This document shows, piece after piece, positions 37,051 through 48,905 of a stretch of DNA of 64,000 bases. Position 1 is the first letter of the stretch, and every line of letters begins with the position of its first letter. Below the pieces are notes generated by a model. That model was not told where the DNA came from. It ran no database searches and saw only the letters and a program-made list of their open reading frames with translations. The stretch lies in the NCBI GenBank assembly GCA_022813625.1, contig JAKLMB010000010.1:682001-746000 (forward strand), in the 5' to 3' direction. The DNA comes from Aaosphaeria pasadenensis. Taxonomy: Eukaryota > Ascomycota > Dothideomycetes > Pleosporales. The translations under genes were made by a program, and so were the position numbers.

Positions 37051-38244
37051 TCATACACGCTGCAGCGTGACCGTATCATCTCTTTCGTTTCTCACCAGCC
37101 GGACAGTCAATCTTGGATTCTCTCTCTTGTGGTCGGGAGGGGGATTGTTGCTGTGGTCGTCACTGTCGCTGTCACTGTCGTCGTCGTTGTGGTTGGTATC
37201 ACTTCGCGGTGCGCGGAGTAACAGTGGAAGATTCCCCCCAGTACGGGATGGTTGTGTTTGTCTGTTCACGGTGAAGCGTGAGCGTAGACGAGGCGAAGTA
37301 GCATTGGGGCCGTTTCGAGGTTCTGGAGAGCGACTCGGATGGTGATGGCGATGTGCTGACCGTGGTGGTCTTGACGACGATGATGTCTTATGGCCGACTT
37401 CCGCGCCGCCGAAGACGAAGTTCATGCTCTCGTCCTGTGATAGCGAAGGTTGTTTGAAGAATGAGGTCGATGGCCTTCTTGCTCTTGCCCCCTCTCCGAC
37501 AAAGGGAGTGCTGCTTGCGCTGCCATGGTCGCGATGGTGTGAATCGACTCTTCGATGCCTCCGTGAATCCACTTCCGGGTTGTCTTTCGCCACAACATTC
37601 TTTCCCGTCCTCGACACCGACACCGACACCGACCTGGACTTCGCCCTCATCTTCGCCTTCACCTTCGACGCAGAAGAACCGCCCATCCCCCTCGCCTCCC
37701 CTCTATCCCCACCGCCATCACCCAACGACACCCGACTTAACATCCCCCTCAACCTCCCCTCCCTCTCCTCACCAACCCTCTTCCCCTTCCCCCGCCGCCT
37801 CCTCACAACCTCCCACTCACCGCCCCTCCCCTCCCGCCTCCCCCTCTTCTGCTCCTTCGACTGCTCCCCCCTCCTCTGAACCCAATACCCACTACTGCCC
37901 CAACCCCTCGTAACAACAACGCCCGCTCCAAACCGCGAAACAGGCATGTATACCCTCTCATATCCGCCTTTCCGCTTCCTCCCTCTCTTTCCCGTGTCCT
38001 CCTCCCGGCGAATAGGGTTGGCGTAGTAGTAATGCACGCCCGTGCCCGCGCCGTCGTGGCCGGGGGTAGCAGAGCCGCGGCGGCGGATGCGGACGTACCG
38101 CCGGCGTTTGCGCGCGGCGTGTGAGGTAGGGACGGGGCGTTGGGTGCGGTGGACGCGGGAGATGAGGTGTAGGAGGGTGGTGAGGGGGCCGTGGGTTAGG
38201 AGGGAATGGAGGAGGGATGGGGGGGTTGGGTTGTGGTGTGGCAT
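37051..38244 (-). CDS. Orphan basic low-complexity protein
   Basis: An uninterrupted 397-residue frame beginning at an ATG in good context (AACAATGCC). Residues 1-45 are hydrophobic with a hint of a helix (LLTHGPLTTLLHLISRV). Residues 45-190 are very basic, with clusters such as ARKRRRYVRIRRR and VRRRRGKGKR that could be nuclear localisation signals. One less biased patch (YERVYMPVSRFGAGVVV, ending in WGSSGYWVQ) may be a short conserved motif. The second half is Ser/His/Pro-rich with an Asp/Ser run, and it ends in PRLTVRLVRNERDDTVTLQRV, which again looks constrained. I do not recognise it. It converges with the flavoprotein gene, with 296 bp between stops. A long antisense frame exists at 37424-37879 but it is Pro/Ser-rich and lacks structure. 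The coding call rests on length, start context and the two non-repetitive patches. Confidence 0.55.
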   Translation of the reverse strand: MPHHNPTPPSLLHSLLTHGPLTTLLHLISRVHRTQRPVPTSHAARKRRRYVRIRRRGSATPGHDGAGTGVHYYYANPIRREEDTGKRGRKRKGGYERVYMPVSRFGAGVVVTRGWGSSGYWVQRRGEQSKEQKRGRREGRGGEWEVVRRRRGKGKRVGEEREGRLRGMLSRVSLGDGGGDRGEARGMGGSSASKVKAKMRAKSRSVSVSVSRTGKNVVAKDNPEVDSRRHRRVDSHHRDHGSASSTPFVGEGARARRPSTSFFKQPSLSQDESMNFVFGGAEVGHKTSSSSRPPRSAHRHHHPSRSPEPRNGPNATSPRLRSRFTVNRQTQPSRTGGNLPLLLRAPRSDTNHNDDDSDSDSDDHSNNPPPDHKRENPRLTVRLVRNERDDTVTLQRV

Positions 38245-39019
38245 TGTTTGATGGGTGGTAGTGAGTGTGTGGGGTGTGTATGTGTATGTGTGGGTGGGGG
38301 AGATGGTGATGTATAACGAAGGGATTCTGAGATCAGTGCTGTTGCATTTTGTGGGTATGGTGGACGGAGAGATGCTTGTGTTGAGATGTTGGCTTCGCCA
38401 TGGTAAACGGTTGGGAGGTTGGAAGGGGGTGCTTGCTTGGTGTGTATGTGCCTTCTCGTTCGGGGGCTTGAGGAAGCAGAGGTGAAAAGAAGGTCGGGTT
38501 TGAGATGTTGGGTCTCGATGTCGTTGACTTGATATGTGTAGTTGTTAGGAGTTCCTGGTGTAGATTCTGTGAGTTCATCTGCTTTTCGTTTTCTCTTGGA
38601 CGGAAGGTGATGAAGGTAGTATGTGAGGATGTAGGAGGGTTGTTCTGAGGAGCATGCAGATGAACGTCGAGAGGCAGTGCGGCTTAACGCCCGGCTTGCT
38701 ACTTCATGAGATACGAGTAGCTACAGAGACACTTGAACTTGTAGGTTGGCAGATTTTGGCAATGTTTATTAGGGAGTAATTTCATAAGGCAGACGAATGG
38801 ACCATCTCCACCCGCCTGTATTCATTGCTTGATGTCCTGCCCACTGTATACGCTTTTCCATTCGATTCCCTACAAATCCAAAACGGCTGACAAGATCTGG
38901 GGTATAACGAAAACACTATCGTCAATCATTCGTCCACTCGGACAACCAATCTCCCTCGGACGCAAAGACTCAAAAACTCGAAGTGAATGCTCGCTCGCTC
39001 GATCGCTCGCTTTAAACGC
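38245..39019. other. Intergenic region between the orphan gene and the P450
   Basis: Both flanking genes are on the minus strand, so this holds the promoter of the orphan gene and the 3' flank of the P450. No gene seen. Confidence 0.5.
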
Positions 39020-40862
39020 TCACATATCCTCCGCCGCAATCGCAATCCCCTTCTCCCCAGCACTCAGACTAAACACCCACTTCACACCCTTATCATCCTC
39101 CCTCTGACGAAGCGTCACATCGACATCGTCGTCGGGCTTGGGCATCGCAGCCGTCATGGGCGCCTTCTCGGTCGTCATCTCCTTCCACGTCCCTGCCTTC
39201 GCAACGGGCTGGATGTCGAATCTGAGCGTAAGCATCGCCACGAGGACGAGAACTTCGGTGATTGCGAAGTGGCGGCCAGGGCACAGCGTCGTGCCGCCGC
39301 CGAACGCGCGGAAGGAGACGGGGTTTGGGCCCTTGAGCTTGGCTTTTGGTACGAAGCGCTCGATGTCGAAGTCGTTGACGTCGAGGGCGCCCCAGAGGTC
39401 GGGGTCGGAGTGTTGGACTTGGGAGGGCATGATGACCAAGCTGCCTTTCTTGAGGAGGAAGGGGGGGAGAGAGGGGGTGGAGATGGTGGTGTCGGTCATG
39501 ACTTGTCTGACGCCGACGCCGACGCTGTGGAGGCGCATTGATTCTTTGAGGGAGGAGAGGAAGAGGGGGGAGGATGTTTTGAGGAGGGAGATGTCGATGT
39601 GTTTTGTGGTGGTGGAGGTTTCTGGGGAGGTGGTAGTTTCGACATGTTGGATGATCTCCTCTCTGATGGACGATAGGACGGCTGGGTTTGAGAAGATGTG
39701 GTAGATTGCCCAAAAGGCGGTTGGGACTGTATTTGCGAGGATGGCGATGCCGTTCCCAACTTCGAGCTTCGCGACGTCGGGGATGGGGAACCCGCTCGCG
39801 ATGTGCCAGTCGAAGCGATTGCGTGTCAGCGTGGCGCCGTGCAAATAGTCGCCCGACGTGAAGTACTTCTCGAGGATGAGTGCATTGCGCTGGCGGGCTT
39901 CGAGGCAGGGTTTTGCGAAGATGGTGGGGAAGACACCGAGAGAGAGGGTCGGTACGCCGGCTTCGTACTCCCTGTGTATATGTGTGTCAGTTGAAACTGC
40001 TCTTGTATTGGCTTGAGTGGCAGACGAACCAGAACGACCGTCTGAACCCAGCATTTCGATATGGGTTTTTGTCACCATAGACGCCATCCGTCGTCGCGAC
40101 CCCGACAACCTCCTTGACCCACTCGAACAACGCTACCTCTTTCTCCTCACCCCCTGAGACAATGATCTCAACTTCTTTCGCTAACCGCTGGATCATCGTC
40201 CTGTTCATCTCGTCTAGACTCTCTCCCGGCGATAAGGCCTTGTAGCTCGTGTGGCTTGGGCTGGGTGCAGAATTGGCCGCCGCCTGCCACTCGTCCAACA
40301 GCCTCTTCTGGACATCTTGCGCCTCCTGCGATGTCCCGCAAATGAGACCCGAGAACTTGTCGGTCACAGCCTGGAAGGTGAGTGCCTTGAAGTTCTTCTG
40401 CACTGCCGAGATGAGCTGCGGGGTGTTGACAATGTAGAGGCGAGTCCCAGGGAGTCGCAAGGTATAGATTGGTAAGCGATATCTGTCCCTGTATTCATGG
40501 TTATCATCATATTCTGCAACCAAAATCCTATCGGGAGATTTCTTTTTCTGGACGTCTTCGACGCAAGTCACGTGTTCAGATCGAATGCACCCATTGCGGT
40601 GAGGGCAATGACGCCTTCAACTGAGCGGGGGATGGGAATTTTGAAACAAGACATTGTTGTGCGGTGCGTGGCGGGATACCAACCTCAGCAGAGAATAGTA
40701 CTTGTTCTTGTGTCTCAGGGAGCCGACGACGGGCGTGACGAATGGTATCGCTGTCTCTATCACCGGCGGTTCTCGCGTGTCCTGCGTTAGGCGCAGCAGT
40801 TGTGACACCAAAATGTACAGCGCTGCGACGCCGGCTAGAGCGACTATCGCAATCGTGTGCAT
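39020..40862 (-). CDS. Cytochrome P450 monooxygenase
   Basis: Exons 40684-40862, 40030-40488 and 39020-39971 join in frame to 529 residues. Residues 1-25 are an N-terminal membrane anchor (IAIVALAGVAALYILVSQLL) followed by a Pro-containing hinge. The I-helix region (about 285-303, ILANTVPTAFWAIYHI) lacks the usual acidic-Thr pair and resembles CYP7/CYP8-like fungal P450s. The K-helix ExxR is Glu356-Arg359 (KESMR) and the haem loop is FGGGTTLCPGR with Cys443. It should be an ER-membrane haem-thiolate oxygenase needing a P450 reductase; the substrate cannot be read from sequence. The first intron is long for the window (195 nt, donor GTTGGT) and its 3' part is open in frame; splicing at ATACAG gives the expected LLRDRYRLPIYTLRLPG join. 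It is divergent from the FAD oxidoreductase 3.5 kb away. Confidence 0.92.
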
Positions 40863-43800
40863 AGTGTCGAGGATAATAAGGATGTAGCCAGGCGGGATGA
40901 AGCAGTCAGATCGTTCACGATGGCGAGGGGTATCGTACAGAATTGAGACGAATGAAGAGATAAAAAAGAATAGGAAGAGGTGTGGAATAGGGGATGAAGA
41001 AGTCGAGATGAGGTGATATGGGATTGTTATGTAGCATAGACGTTGGCGAATGTAGATGAAGGTGTCATTGTAGAATGCAGAATGTTAGGATTTAGGGTAA
41101 AAGGTCAAGCGTAATGAAGTGTCAAAAAGTAATTAACTGTATGGACTCCGAAGGTAAATAGGTAGTCGGTCGATGATAGTCGTAGGCTTATTCCAAATTA
41201 ATCCACCAACCCTGCCAAAAGAGGGAAACGCCTCCAACATGCTTAAGCGCGGCAGCATACACAGTAGGTATTTCGTCCTTCTATTCTACAACATCCATCC
41301 ATCCATCCCTTCATCCATCCTACATGCTCTGTAACCAGCTCCACCTCAATCCATGCCCATCCAGACCCTCAGCCCCGCGCCTAAATTTGATGATACACGG
41401 ATAGAAGACAATTGGTGTAAACGAGATGCGAGGAACGGTAGCCAACGCACAAAACCATTGTGTCGGACCGTCCGGTGCTATGTTTGGCGACAACAACTGT
41501 GGATTTTCTTACACAGAATGTAGTGTGTACGCAGTAGTAGAGTATGTTGAACGAAGGGCGTCTAGGATTGTTTACCGCTTCGGGAAGCCGATAAGTCAAA
41601 TCATCCTTGCAGTCAACAAGCGACCCGTCACTAATGTTCGATTGGGGAAATAGGTCATCAGTCTGACGGTGAACAGCTGTTCTCTTTCCTACTAGTATAC
41701 ACCACAGATATCATAGGTACTCACCCTCTATCTCATGAACCTTCGACCTTACACACAGTACACCGTTCGCCATTATTGTCCAACATATGCTGTCATGGAT
41801 GTTCATGCAATATCACTCTCACACAACATGCGTCAGGTCAACGAGGGACCATTCGTGTTACAGACCCAGACGCACTCACGATCACGATCCCAATCATCAT
41901 CACGACTACGGTCACGTTCACAGAGCTGGTGACGATGATGATGATGATGATGATGATGGAATAATCTGAAATGTTAACGCATACATGAGAACTCGCAAAA
42001 CTCCTGCTATCCTCCAACCGGAATAACGCCATGGCAATAGGTGGGCCACATTAGAACATTCAAACATCGACAACTCGGCGGAAATGAATCTTCTTCTCAT
42101 GGTCGTCGCGCTTGTCCTTCCTAGAGAAACCTTTCCTCCCTCTGTCACACCCTTGGAACCGACATAAGAACGTACGAACTCCCTCGTGTGCACCGCGGTG
42201 ATGCCGCCGAAGATCGTAGATCCTCGCGAACCGCTTGCCGCAGCAGCGCTGACCGTACTTGTACGTGCAGACGAAGGTCGTACGCGTAATTGTCTCGCTT
42301 CGAAATGAAAGATTTGCATGCCTGTGGATTATTCCCGATTATTACCCAGAAGCTGATGGGGTCGAGGGTTGGGCGTGTACACTTACACTTCCTTGGCGTC
42401 TGCACTGGATTGATTTCCTATTCCAGCATTCTCGGCTCTACTCTGCACGTCGGCTGTACTCGTGCTCGTGCTTGTGGCACCAGATGGAATTTTATACCCA
42501 TGATGTGTCTGATCTACAATAAGATCGATGTCGGGAGTGCCCGTCATGGGCATTGGGGGGTTTACAGGGGGGGGGGGTTTTGGTGACCATGATAGGTCTG
42601 AACTTCATCAAGATTGAAGAGATCGAAGTCACGAATGCCAGTGCCGGTGGATAATAATTCTCCAGATGAGGTGATGGTGACCAAGGCCCTGGACGTTGCA
42701 CCACTCTCCCCCGCAGAATTGTTGGGTTCCAGGCGGGGGCAGGTTCTCAGACATGGTACAACGTTGACCAATTTGTCGGATGCAGCAGTAGTCGCTGCCG
42801 CGTATGAATCCATGGATGGCGGCGAACACGATTTAGCTAGAAGGTTACTAGATGACTCGGAAGGGGATTTGCAATGCTAGATTTCATGCGCGTATTCGTA
42901 CAGCCGTGTGCGGTGCCTTCAGGTAGAACTACGTATTCGCTGTCGATAATATACATGTATACTTACCACCCATATACTTACGCCGTGCAAATTTGGGACA
43001 AACCTGTTGGGAACTTCTTAAGATTGGTTCCAGATCCAGAGTCGAGAGTCCAGAGGTTATAATTCAGAGTTCTTGTGGCTCAGATTACAGTCGAATGCAT
43101 TAATATCAAGATTGAAATCCCCAATCCGAACGTGTCAGCCTTGGAGTGTGTTAGTAGGAGGGACAGATCAGATATACTGACGGCGCATCTGCCAGAAGTG
43201 GTTCGCTATCATGGCATGCAAAAGCTGGATCCCCAAATGCACCTTCCTCTACATCCAAAAGGCCAGATTCACTGCACGTTATTTTAGCGACTATCTCCGA
43301 TGCACAAGTGGGACGATGCATAACGCCGTGAAAACAACAACTAACCACATAAACGGATCAATTGGCGATGAGAACAATTGCGCGACGTCATCATCGAATG
43401 AAAGTACCGGTATCTCAACATTCGGGATCTGGTCGAACAGCACAAGGTCGGACAAACCTGACCAGGTCTGCGGCATGTCAGCCATCCGCGACCGAATGCG
43501 ACCCAAGAAATGTCTCCTACCGGCCAGTACATCTCTGTGGTCGTATCCGCTTCGGCCATCGGATGCGTCTTGAGTTGAATATCCATTTCTGAACCAACGA
43601 GTCGAACAAGGCAATTTGAAAACTTTGCAGAGTGAAAGACGACAGCGAGGACAAGAGCATGCGAGGGTCACACTTGCGTCTTTAATATCCGCAAGAGGCT
43701 GAAATTTGCCCTTTGCCCCTCCATCGCGGATGGGCTGATTCGTTCTGCTGCAAGCGACGCCCTTCGTGGCTGACTTGTCGAGCTGACTACCTACTCACAC

Positions 43801-44320
43801 ATGTATCTGACTGGCTGGCGGATTGCGCGAATCACATCTTGAAGGTTCTCGGAACATCTGGCCCAGATTCATATAGGAAGCCTGCCGAACTTCGTTGTTG
43901 CATATCAATTGAGAAGCGTCGCTTGCTGTGGAGCTTCAGATGATGAGGGAACTCGTCTCCTGAACATTGGACATCATTGCCTCCGACTACCCGGGTCAAC
44001 TGACCTGACTAGGCTTTCCTGCATTTTGCGAAAGTCAATCGAGGGTCGAAGGCAGTGAGGGCGGATGCTGCTTGATCAAAGTCGCTCAACAATTGGCCGA
44101 GTTCCAGCCAAACGACGAAATCCCATGCAAGGTCTTTCCGATGCATCTCAAACCGGGAAACCGCGATAAACATGGCGGAAACTGCACCGCACGGATTATT
44201 GGGCATGTTGTGGAACAGTGTTGCAGCGATATCTTAGCTGGAGAATCATAAAAACCATCAATACCCCGCAATTGCATCCCAGCAACACATTGCTGATCGT
44301 AAAATATACGCAATCTTAAC
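40863..44320. other. Divergent intergenic region between P450 and FAD oxidoreductase
   Basis: No confident gene. It holds CATCC repeats near 41,289-41,320 and a GAT microsatellite at 41934-41958. Several short frames have protein-like composition: plus 42635-42880, minus 41918-42319 and minus 43291-43586. They may be gene fragments or an unrecognised small multi-exon gene. Confidence 0.45.
41934..41958. repeat. GAT trinucleotide microsatellite
   Basis: Eight tandem GAT copies. On the minus strand it would encode a poly-Ser run inside a doubtful 133-codon frame. Confidence 0.9.
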
Positions 44321-45941
44321 ATGGCGACAGTCAAATTTTGGATCGGGAGAGCGATTGTAGTGTATCTCTTGACCGGATTTACTATTGCTACAGCGCCTTC
44401 GTTCAAACAACTAAGCCAGCAGCTGTCAAAACAGGCGGAAGTATACCTTCCGGGATCAGAAGGCTTTGCAAATGCGACTTTACGCTGGAATGCTGCGGCT
44501 CTACCACATTTGGATATCATCGTCAAGGTCAAATCCGAAAGAGATGTCGAGCGCACGGTATGTATTGTCCGTCATTTGATGATAATTTAGGATTTGTGCT
44601 GATGGTGCAAGATACGATATGCAAACGCACATAAGAGGCCGTTCTTGGCTATCTCTGGGGGTCATGGTCAGACTCAGACTTTGAAGAACGTCAAGAACGG
44701 AATAGGAATCTGGATGCGTGGAATGAATGATTTAAAAGTTATCGATAGAGGTAGGGCAGCAGTCGTGGGTGGTGGCATCGAAAATGGAGAGGTCATCCGA
44801 CGATTATGGGCCGAAGGCAAACAAACAAGTACGTATATTCCTTGCACCACAGAACCAGATGCTAAAGCTCCAAAGGCACCCCTGTATGCGATTGTCCTGG
44901 ATTCATTGCTCCCGTCCTTGGTGGCGGACATGGTTGGCTCCAGGGAAGATATGGGCTGCCTGCCGACCAGTTGATATCTGCACGACTGGTTCTCGCAAAC
45001 GGGTCTGCCATCAGTGTGTCTGCCTCAGAGCATAAAGATCTATTCTGGGCCCTTCGAGGCGCGGGTCACAACTTCGGCATTGTGACCGAGTTGAAGATCA
45101 AGATCTACGACAGAATGCCCGAACAAGATCTTTGGAATGGCACTGGATTCGTCTACACAAGTGACAAAATCCAAAGCGTTTTTGCTGTAGTGAATGGATG
45201 GTTAGACGAGCCCAACCGGCCTATAGAGCTCACGCACTATGGAGTATTCGTCTTTAATCCACAGATCGACCCTGTAAAGGTATGTTACAGAAGTTCCGAG
45301 AGAAGAATTATCACTTACAGATCCAGGCGGTATTCATACTTTGGATCTTCTACCAAGAAACCTCCATTCCAGAATCCTACACTAGTCCCCTGTACAAACT
45401 CGGCCCAGCCAGCGTCACGTCCAAGATCACCGACCTGACCGAACTGAATACGCATACAGCTGGCGCATATGGCATGCCCGCTTGTGCGAAAGGTGGATCT
45501 CGCCATATGTACCCAGTCTCCCTCAACAGATATCCTCTCGAGAACCTGGAGTACGCCCTAAAAATCTTCTCTAGTCTACCTCCAGCTTACCACGGCTCTT
45601 TCGTCTTACTGGAAGGCTACACCACCCACCGCGTGAAACAAATTCCGGCCGAAAGTACTGCCTTCGCCGACAGGAACAGCGAAATACTGGTAGACATCAT
45701 CATCCTTTACGAAGCTAATTCGACACTCGATAGCACCGCTTATGAGTACGGGAGGAAGCTCCGCGAGGCGATTTGGCAAGGGTCGGGATATCCGTATTAC
45801 GCCTATGTGAACTACGTTCACGGAGATGAAACTTTGGAATCCATTTATGGATATGAGCCATGGAGGTTACAGAAACTGCGTAAGCTGAAGAAGGAGTATG
45901 ATCCATTTGGAAGGTTTAACTTTTATTCGCCGATATCTTGA
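44321..45941 (+). CDS. FAD-linked oxidoreductase, berberine-bridge-enzyme-like
   Basis: Four exons, 44321-44557, 44612-44828, 44876-45279 and 45321-45941, join to 492 residues; donors are GTATGT, GTACGT and GTATGT. An N-terminal hydrophobic segment (about 10-25) suggests a signal peptide. The PCMH-type FAD domain is clear: SGGHGQT with His97, the usual 8-alpha covalent FAD attachment position, then CDCPGFIAPVLGGGHGWLQ with Cys156/Cys158 near the position of the second (6-S-cysteinyl) link in bicovalent members. Next come RYGLPADQLISARLVLANG and DLFWALRGAGHNFGIVTE. The C-terminal berberine-bridge segment ends in YDPFGRFNFYSPIS, matching the family's NxxF-type tail. Such enzymes oxidise sugars, alcohols or secondary-metabolite intermediates with O2. 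No single frame contains the whole FAD domain, but the spliced frame is continuous. It is co-directional with the protease 1.1 kb downstream and divergent from the P450, a pairing often seen in secondary metabolism, although no backbone gene is visible. Confidence 0.92.
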
Positions 45942-47051
45942 ATAGTAATAGGAAACATCCAACGACTCTGACAGAGGAAAGGAGGTGTTGGATATTCTCT
46001 TGAGTTTTGTGCGGCACAGTTTGTAGAATCTTAACTGTGAGAGATACATCAAAATTTACGCACATCATCCGACTTGCAAGCAATGAATACAAAGCACATT
46101 ACACTCTAGCCTACAATGGGTACGCTCCGAGTGGACAGCATCTAACTGCATGTCCTGGCACAATTGGTACTGTAGATCTTGATAAGCTTTGACCAACGTA
46201 CCATCTGGTCTTCATCACCTCTATGCAGTCCGGGACAATCCAACAGCTCGACCTTGCGACGTCGATCTCAACATCCCATATTATTTACCAATCACGCGAT
46301 CTACTGCACGCCTTTAGGTATATCAACATAGATGTACATTGTCATGCACCGCCCGTTTCGTCAAACTTGCCCCCTATAATACAACAGTCATGTTTCCGCT
46401 ATTTTATCCACCCTTCTAAGTCTGACATGCGTGCCATTTAAAGAGCTGCCAACTACCAATCGTCAAGTTCACACATACCCGGGCAGGCGCCTCCGCAAAA
46501 AGTGCGCCTCGGCAGTGAGCGAGCAAGCGAACGGTTAAGCCGCCGCATCTAGCATCAGATATCTACCGGGATATAAATGAGATGGATCAACAGCAACTCG
46601 TTTCGCGCATATTATACGCCCTCGCTCCGTTTCGGCGCATTGTTTGGCCCCGCCGCCCCCCAGCCTTCGTCCAACAGGGTCCAAGCCTCAATTCAATTTA
46701 GATTGTGCAAATACCGGAGCCGCCTTGGTTCGAGCTGTTTCCAGTTGGTGCTTTGCTGCGGACATGCCAGGCGAGGGCAAAATGCGTGGTTGAGGCCGGG
46801 GTTCGTCTTAATTGAGGAAGAATTGTCAAGATTGACAAGAGATGCTTATTGCGACTGCTGATCTCCTTTGGGGTAGGATTGCACTGTCGTGCTTCATGCG
46901 ATGGGATGTTTGATGCAGGTAAAGTGAAATCCCTACTCTACCCCGGGAAGAATAATGGTATAAGTATCTGATGGAGTCGCTCGATTCGTAGCTCATCCAG
47001 CTCGTGCGTGCTCTTCGTTTCGATTCTGATACACCTTCGCTGCAAAACATC
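45942..47051. other. Intergenic region upstream of the protease gene
   Basis: No gene seen. It includes the 3' flank of the oxidoreductase gene and the protease promoter. Confidence 0.5.
46959..46966 (+). promoter_or_regulatory. Possible TATA box of the subtilisin-like protease gene
   Basis: TATAAGTA lies 93 bp upstream of the ATG, a usual distance for fungal TATA-to-start spacing in short-leader genes. No expression evidence. Confidence 0.35.
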
Positions 47052-48469
47052 ATGCAATTCATCTCTCGTTTGGCTGCCCTCGCGGCTGCTGTTCCGTTCC
47101 TGGCTCAAGCAGCGCCCATTGAGAAGACAGAAAGCGTCGAAGGGAAATGGATCATCCAGCTTCGGCCGGACGTAGATGTTGCAACGATCGCAGCACATCA
47201 CAACACGGTTCGAGAGATCCACGCCCGCAATATCCTCGACCGCCGCGACCTCACTGCTGCTGAGACCGGCGGCGTGGAGAACGAGTATGGATTCGGAAAC
47301 TTCCACGGATACTCTGGAGGGTTCGATGCCGCGACCATCGAAGAGCTCAAGGGTCTACCTGAGGTGGGTGCTCTATTCTACTCCGGCTATATGCAAGACC
47401 CTGCAGAACCACCCAGGTCAATAGCTAACCTGCTCATTCCCTATAGGTCCTCAATGTCGAGGCAGATTCTATCATGACCACTCTCGACCTAACGACCCGT
47501 AAGATAAATTGCTCAGTTCGCGTCATAGTCCTAGTGTCACTCACTGACTTGTCACACAGAGTCCAGCGCTCCCTGGGGACTCGGCAGCATCTCGTCCAAA
47601 TCAGGAACCGCAAGTGACTACGTCTTCGATGAAAGTGCCGGCGAGGGCACCTACAGCTATGTCATCGACACTGGCATCCGGACGACCCACCAGGAATTCG
47701 AGGGCCGCGCCTCGTTCGGCTTCAACGCCGTCAACACCGTCGACACTGACAACGCCGGCCACGGAACGTACGTATCTTCCACTTACACCCCATAACTACC
47801 TCAGCATCATGCTAACAAGTACGAAAAAACAGCCACGTCTCCGGCATAATCGGCGGCAAAACCTACGGCGTCGCCAAGAAAACCAACCTCATCGCCGTCA
47901 AGATCTTCGAAGGCAACTCGGGCACGACATCCACCGTCCTCAAGGGCTTCGACTGGGCCGTCAACGACGTCGTCAGCAAGTCCCGCCAATCCACCGGCGT
48001 CCTCAACCTCTCCCTCGGCGGCCCCGGCTCCACCGTCTGGGACCAAGCCATCACCGCCGCCTGGGCCCAGGGCGTCCTTGTCGTCGTCGCCGCTGGAAAC
48101 GAGAACACGCTTGCGTCTACCCGCTCTCCCGCCCGCTCCCCGGAAACTATCTGCGTCGGGAACGTGCAGAGTAACCTTAAGAGGTACGGTGGGGGGAGTG
48201 GGTCGAACTACGGGCCTGCGGTCGACATCTTCGCTGCTGGTACGAACGTCATCAGTGCGTACCGCACGTCTGATAGCGCAACGACGAGCTTGACGGGCAC
48301 CAGCATGGCGAGTCCGCATGTTGCGGGCTTGGTGTCGTATCTCAGGGGCATTGAACCCGCGACTGCGGAGGTCATCAAGAAGAAGGTTCTTGATCTTGCG
48401 ATTACGGGCCTGGTTACTGATTTGATGGAGAGTAAGGATCGGTTGGCGTATAATGGTAATGGGCGATAG
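47052..48469 (+). CDS. Secreted subtilisin-like serine protease (S8A, proteinase K type)
   Basis: Exons 47052-47363, 47447-47498, 47560-47767 and 47833-48469 join to 402 residues, the usual length of fungal alkaline proteases. Residues 1-20 are a signal peptide ending AQA. An I9 propeptide follows (GKWIIQLRPDVDVATIAAHH; about 25-120), and the mature enzyme starts near SSAPWGLGSIS (about 123). The catalytic triad is Asp158 (VIDTGI), His192 (GHGTHVSG) and Ser348 (GTSMASPH), with oxyanion Asn in AAGNEN. The His motif is split by the third intron (donor GTACGT), so GHGTH appears only after splicing. The enzyme should be exported, cleave its own propeptide and digest extracellular protein. The chosen ATG at 47052 places the signal peptide at the N-terminus; an upstream in-frame start would bury it. 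The gene converges with the WD40 gene. Confidence 0.95.
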
Positions 48470-48905
48470 ACAGTGAGATAGTGGAGGGGGATTATTCGCG
48501 TCCGGTAGATTTGTCGAGACGCTGTGTTGCGACCGGATTCTGGATTACATGATATGATTGATAAGAGATGATTTGTCATGACTACATTTATTTGGTGGTT
48601 GCGTGCATTTAGTGGGAGATGTGCAATCTGATGTCGTGTGTATGTAAGTAAAGGTTCGGCAGTTAGTTAATATAAAAAGGCAACAAGCTCATAACAAGGG
48701 GACGACTCAAGGCACCCCACAAGTAGAATAAATCATGGTTTGTGTACATTCATGGTGTATTTGACAGGCATGTCTTTTGATGTTATCCCTGATATGCACC
48801 CCGCAAAGAAGATCCTAGTCGTAAAAACCAAGCAAAATAGCAGTGGTAAACTAATGTGGGGAAAAACGGTGAAGACGAAACGTCCCTAGACCATGATGTT
48901 TTTGT
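48470..48905. other. Convergent 3' intergenic region
   Basis: Lies between the stops of the protease (+) and the WD40 gene (-). It should hold both 3' UTRs and poly(A) signals. No gene seen. Confidence 0.5.

Noticed and set aside
44086..44556. 156-codon minus-strand frame overlapping the start of the FAD oxidoreductase
   Set aside because: The plus-strand exon 1 is supported by in-frame splicing into the FAD domain; the minus product has no motif.
47807..48319. 170-codon minus-strand frame within the protease
   Set aside because: Antisense shadow of exon 4 of the S8 protease; the sense frame has the complete catalytic triad.
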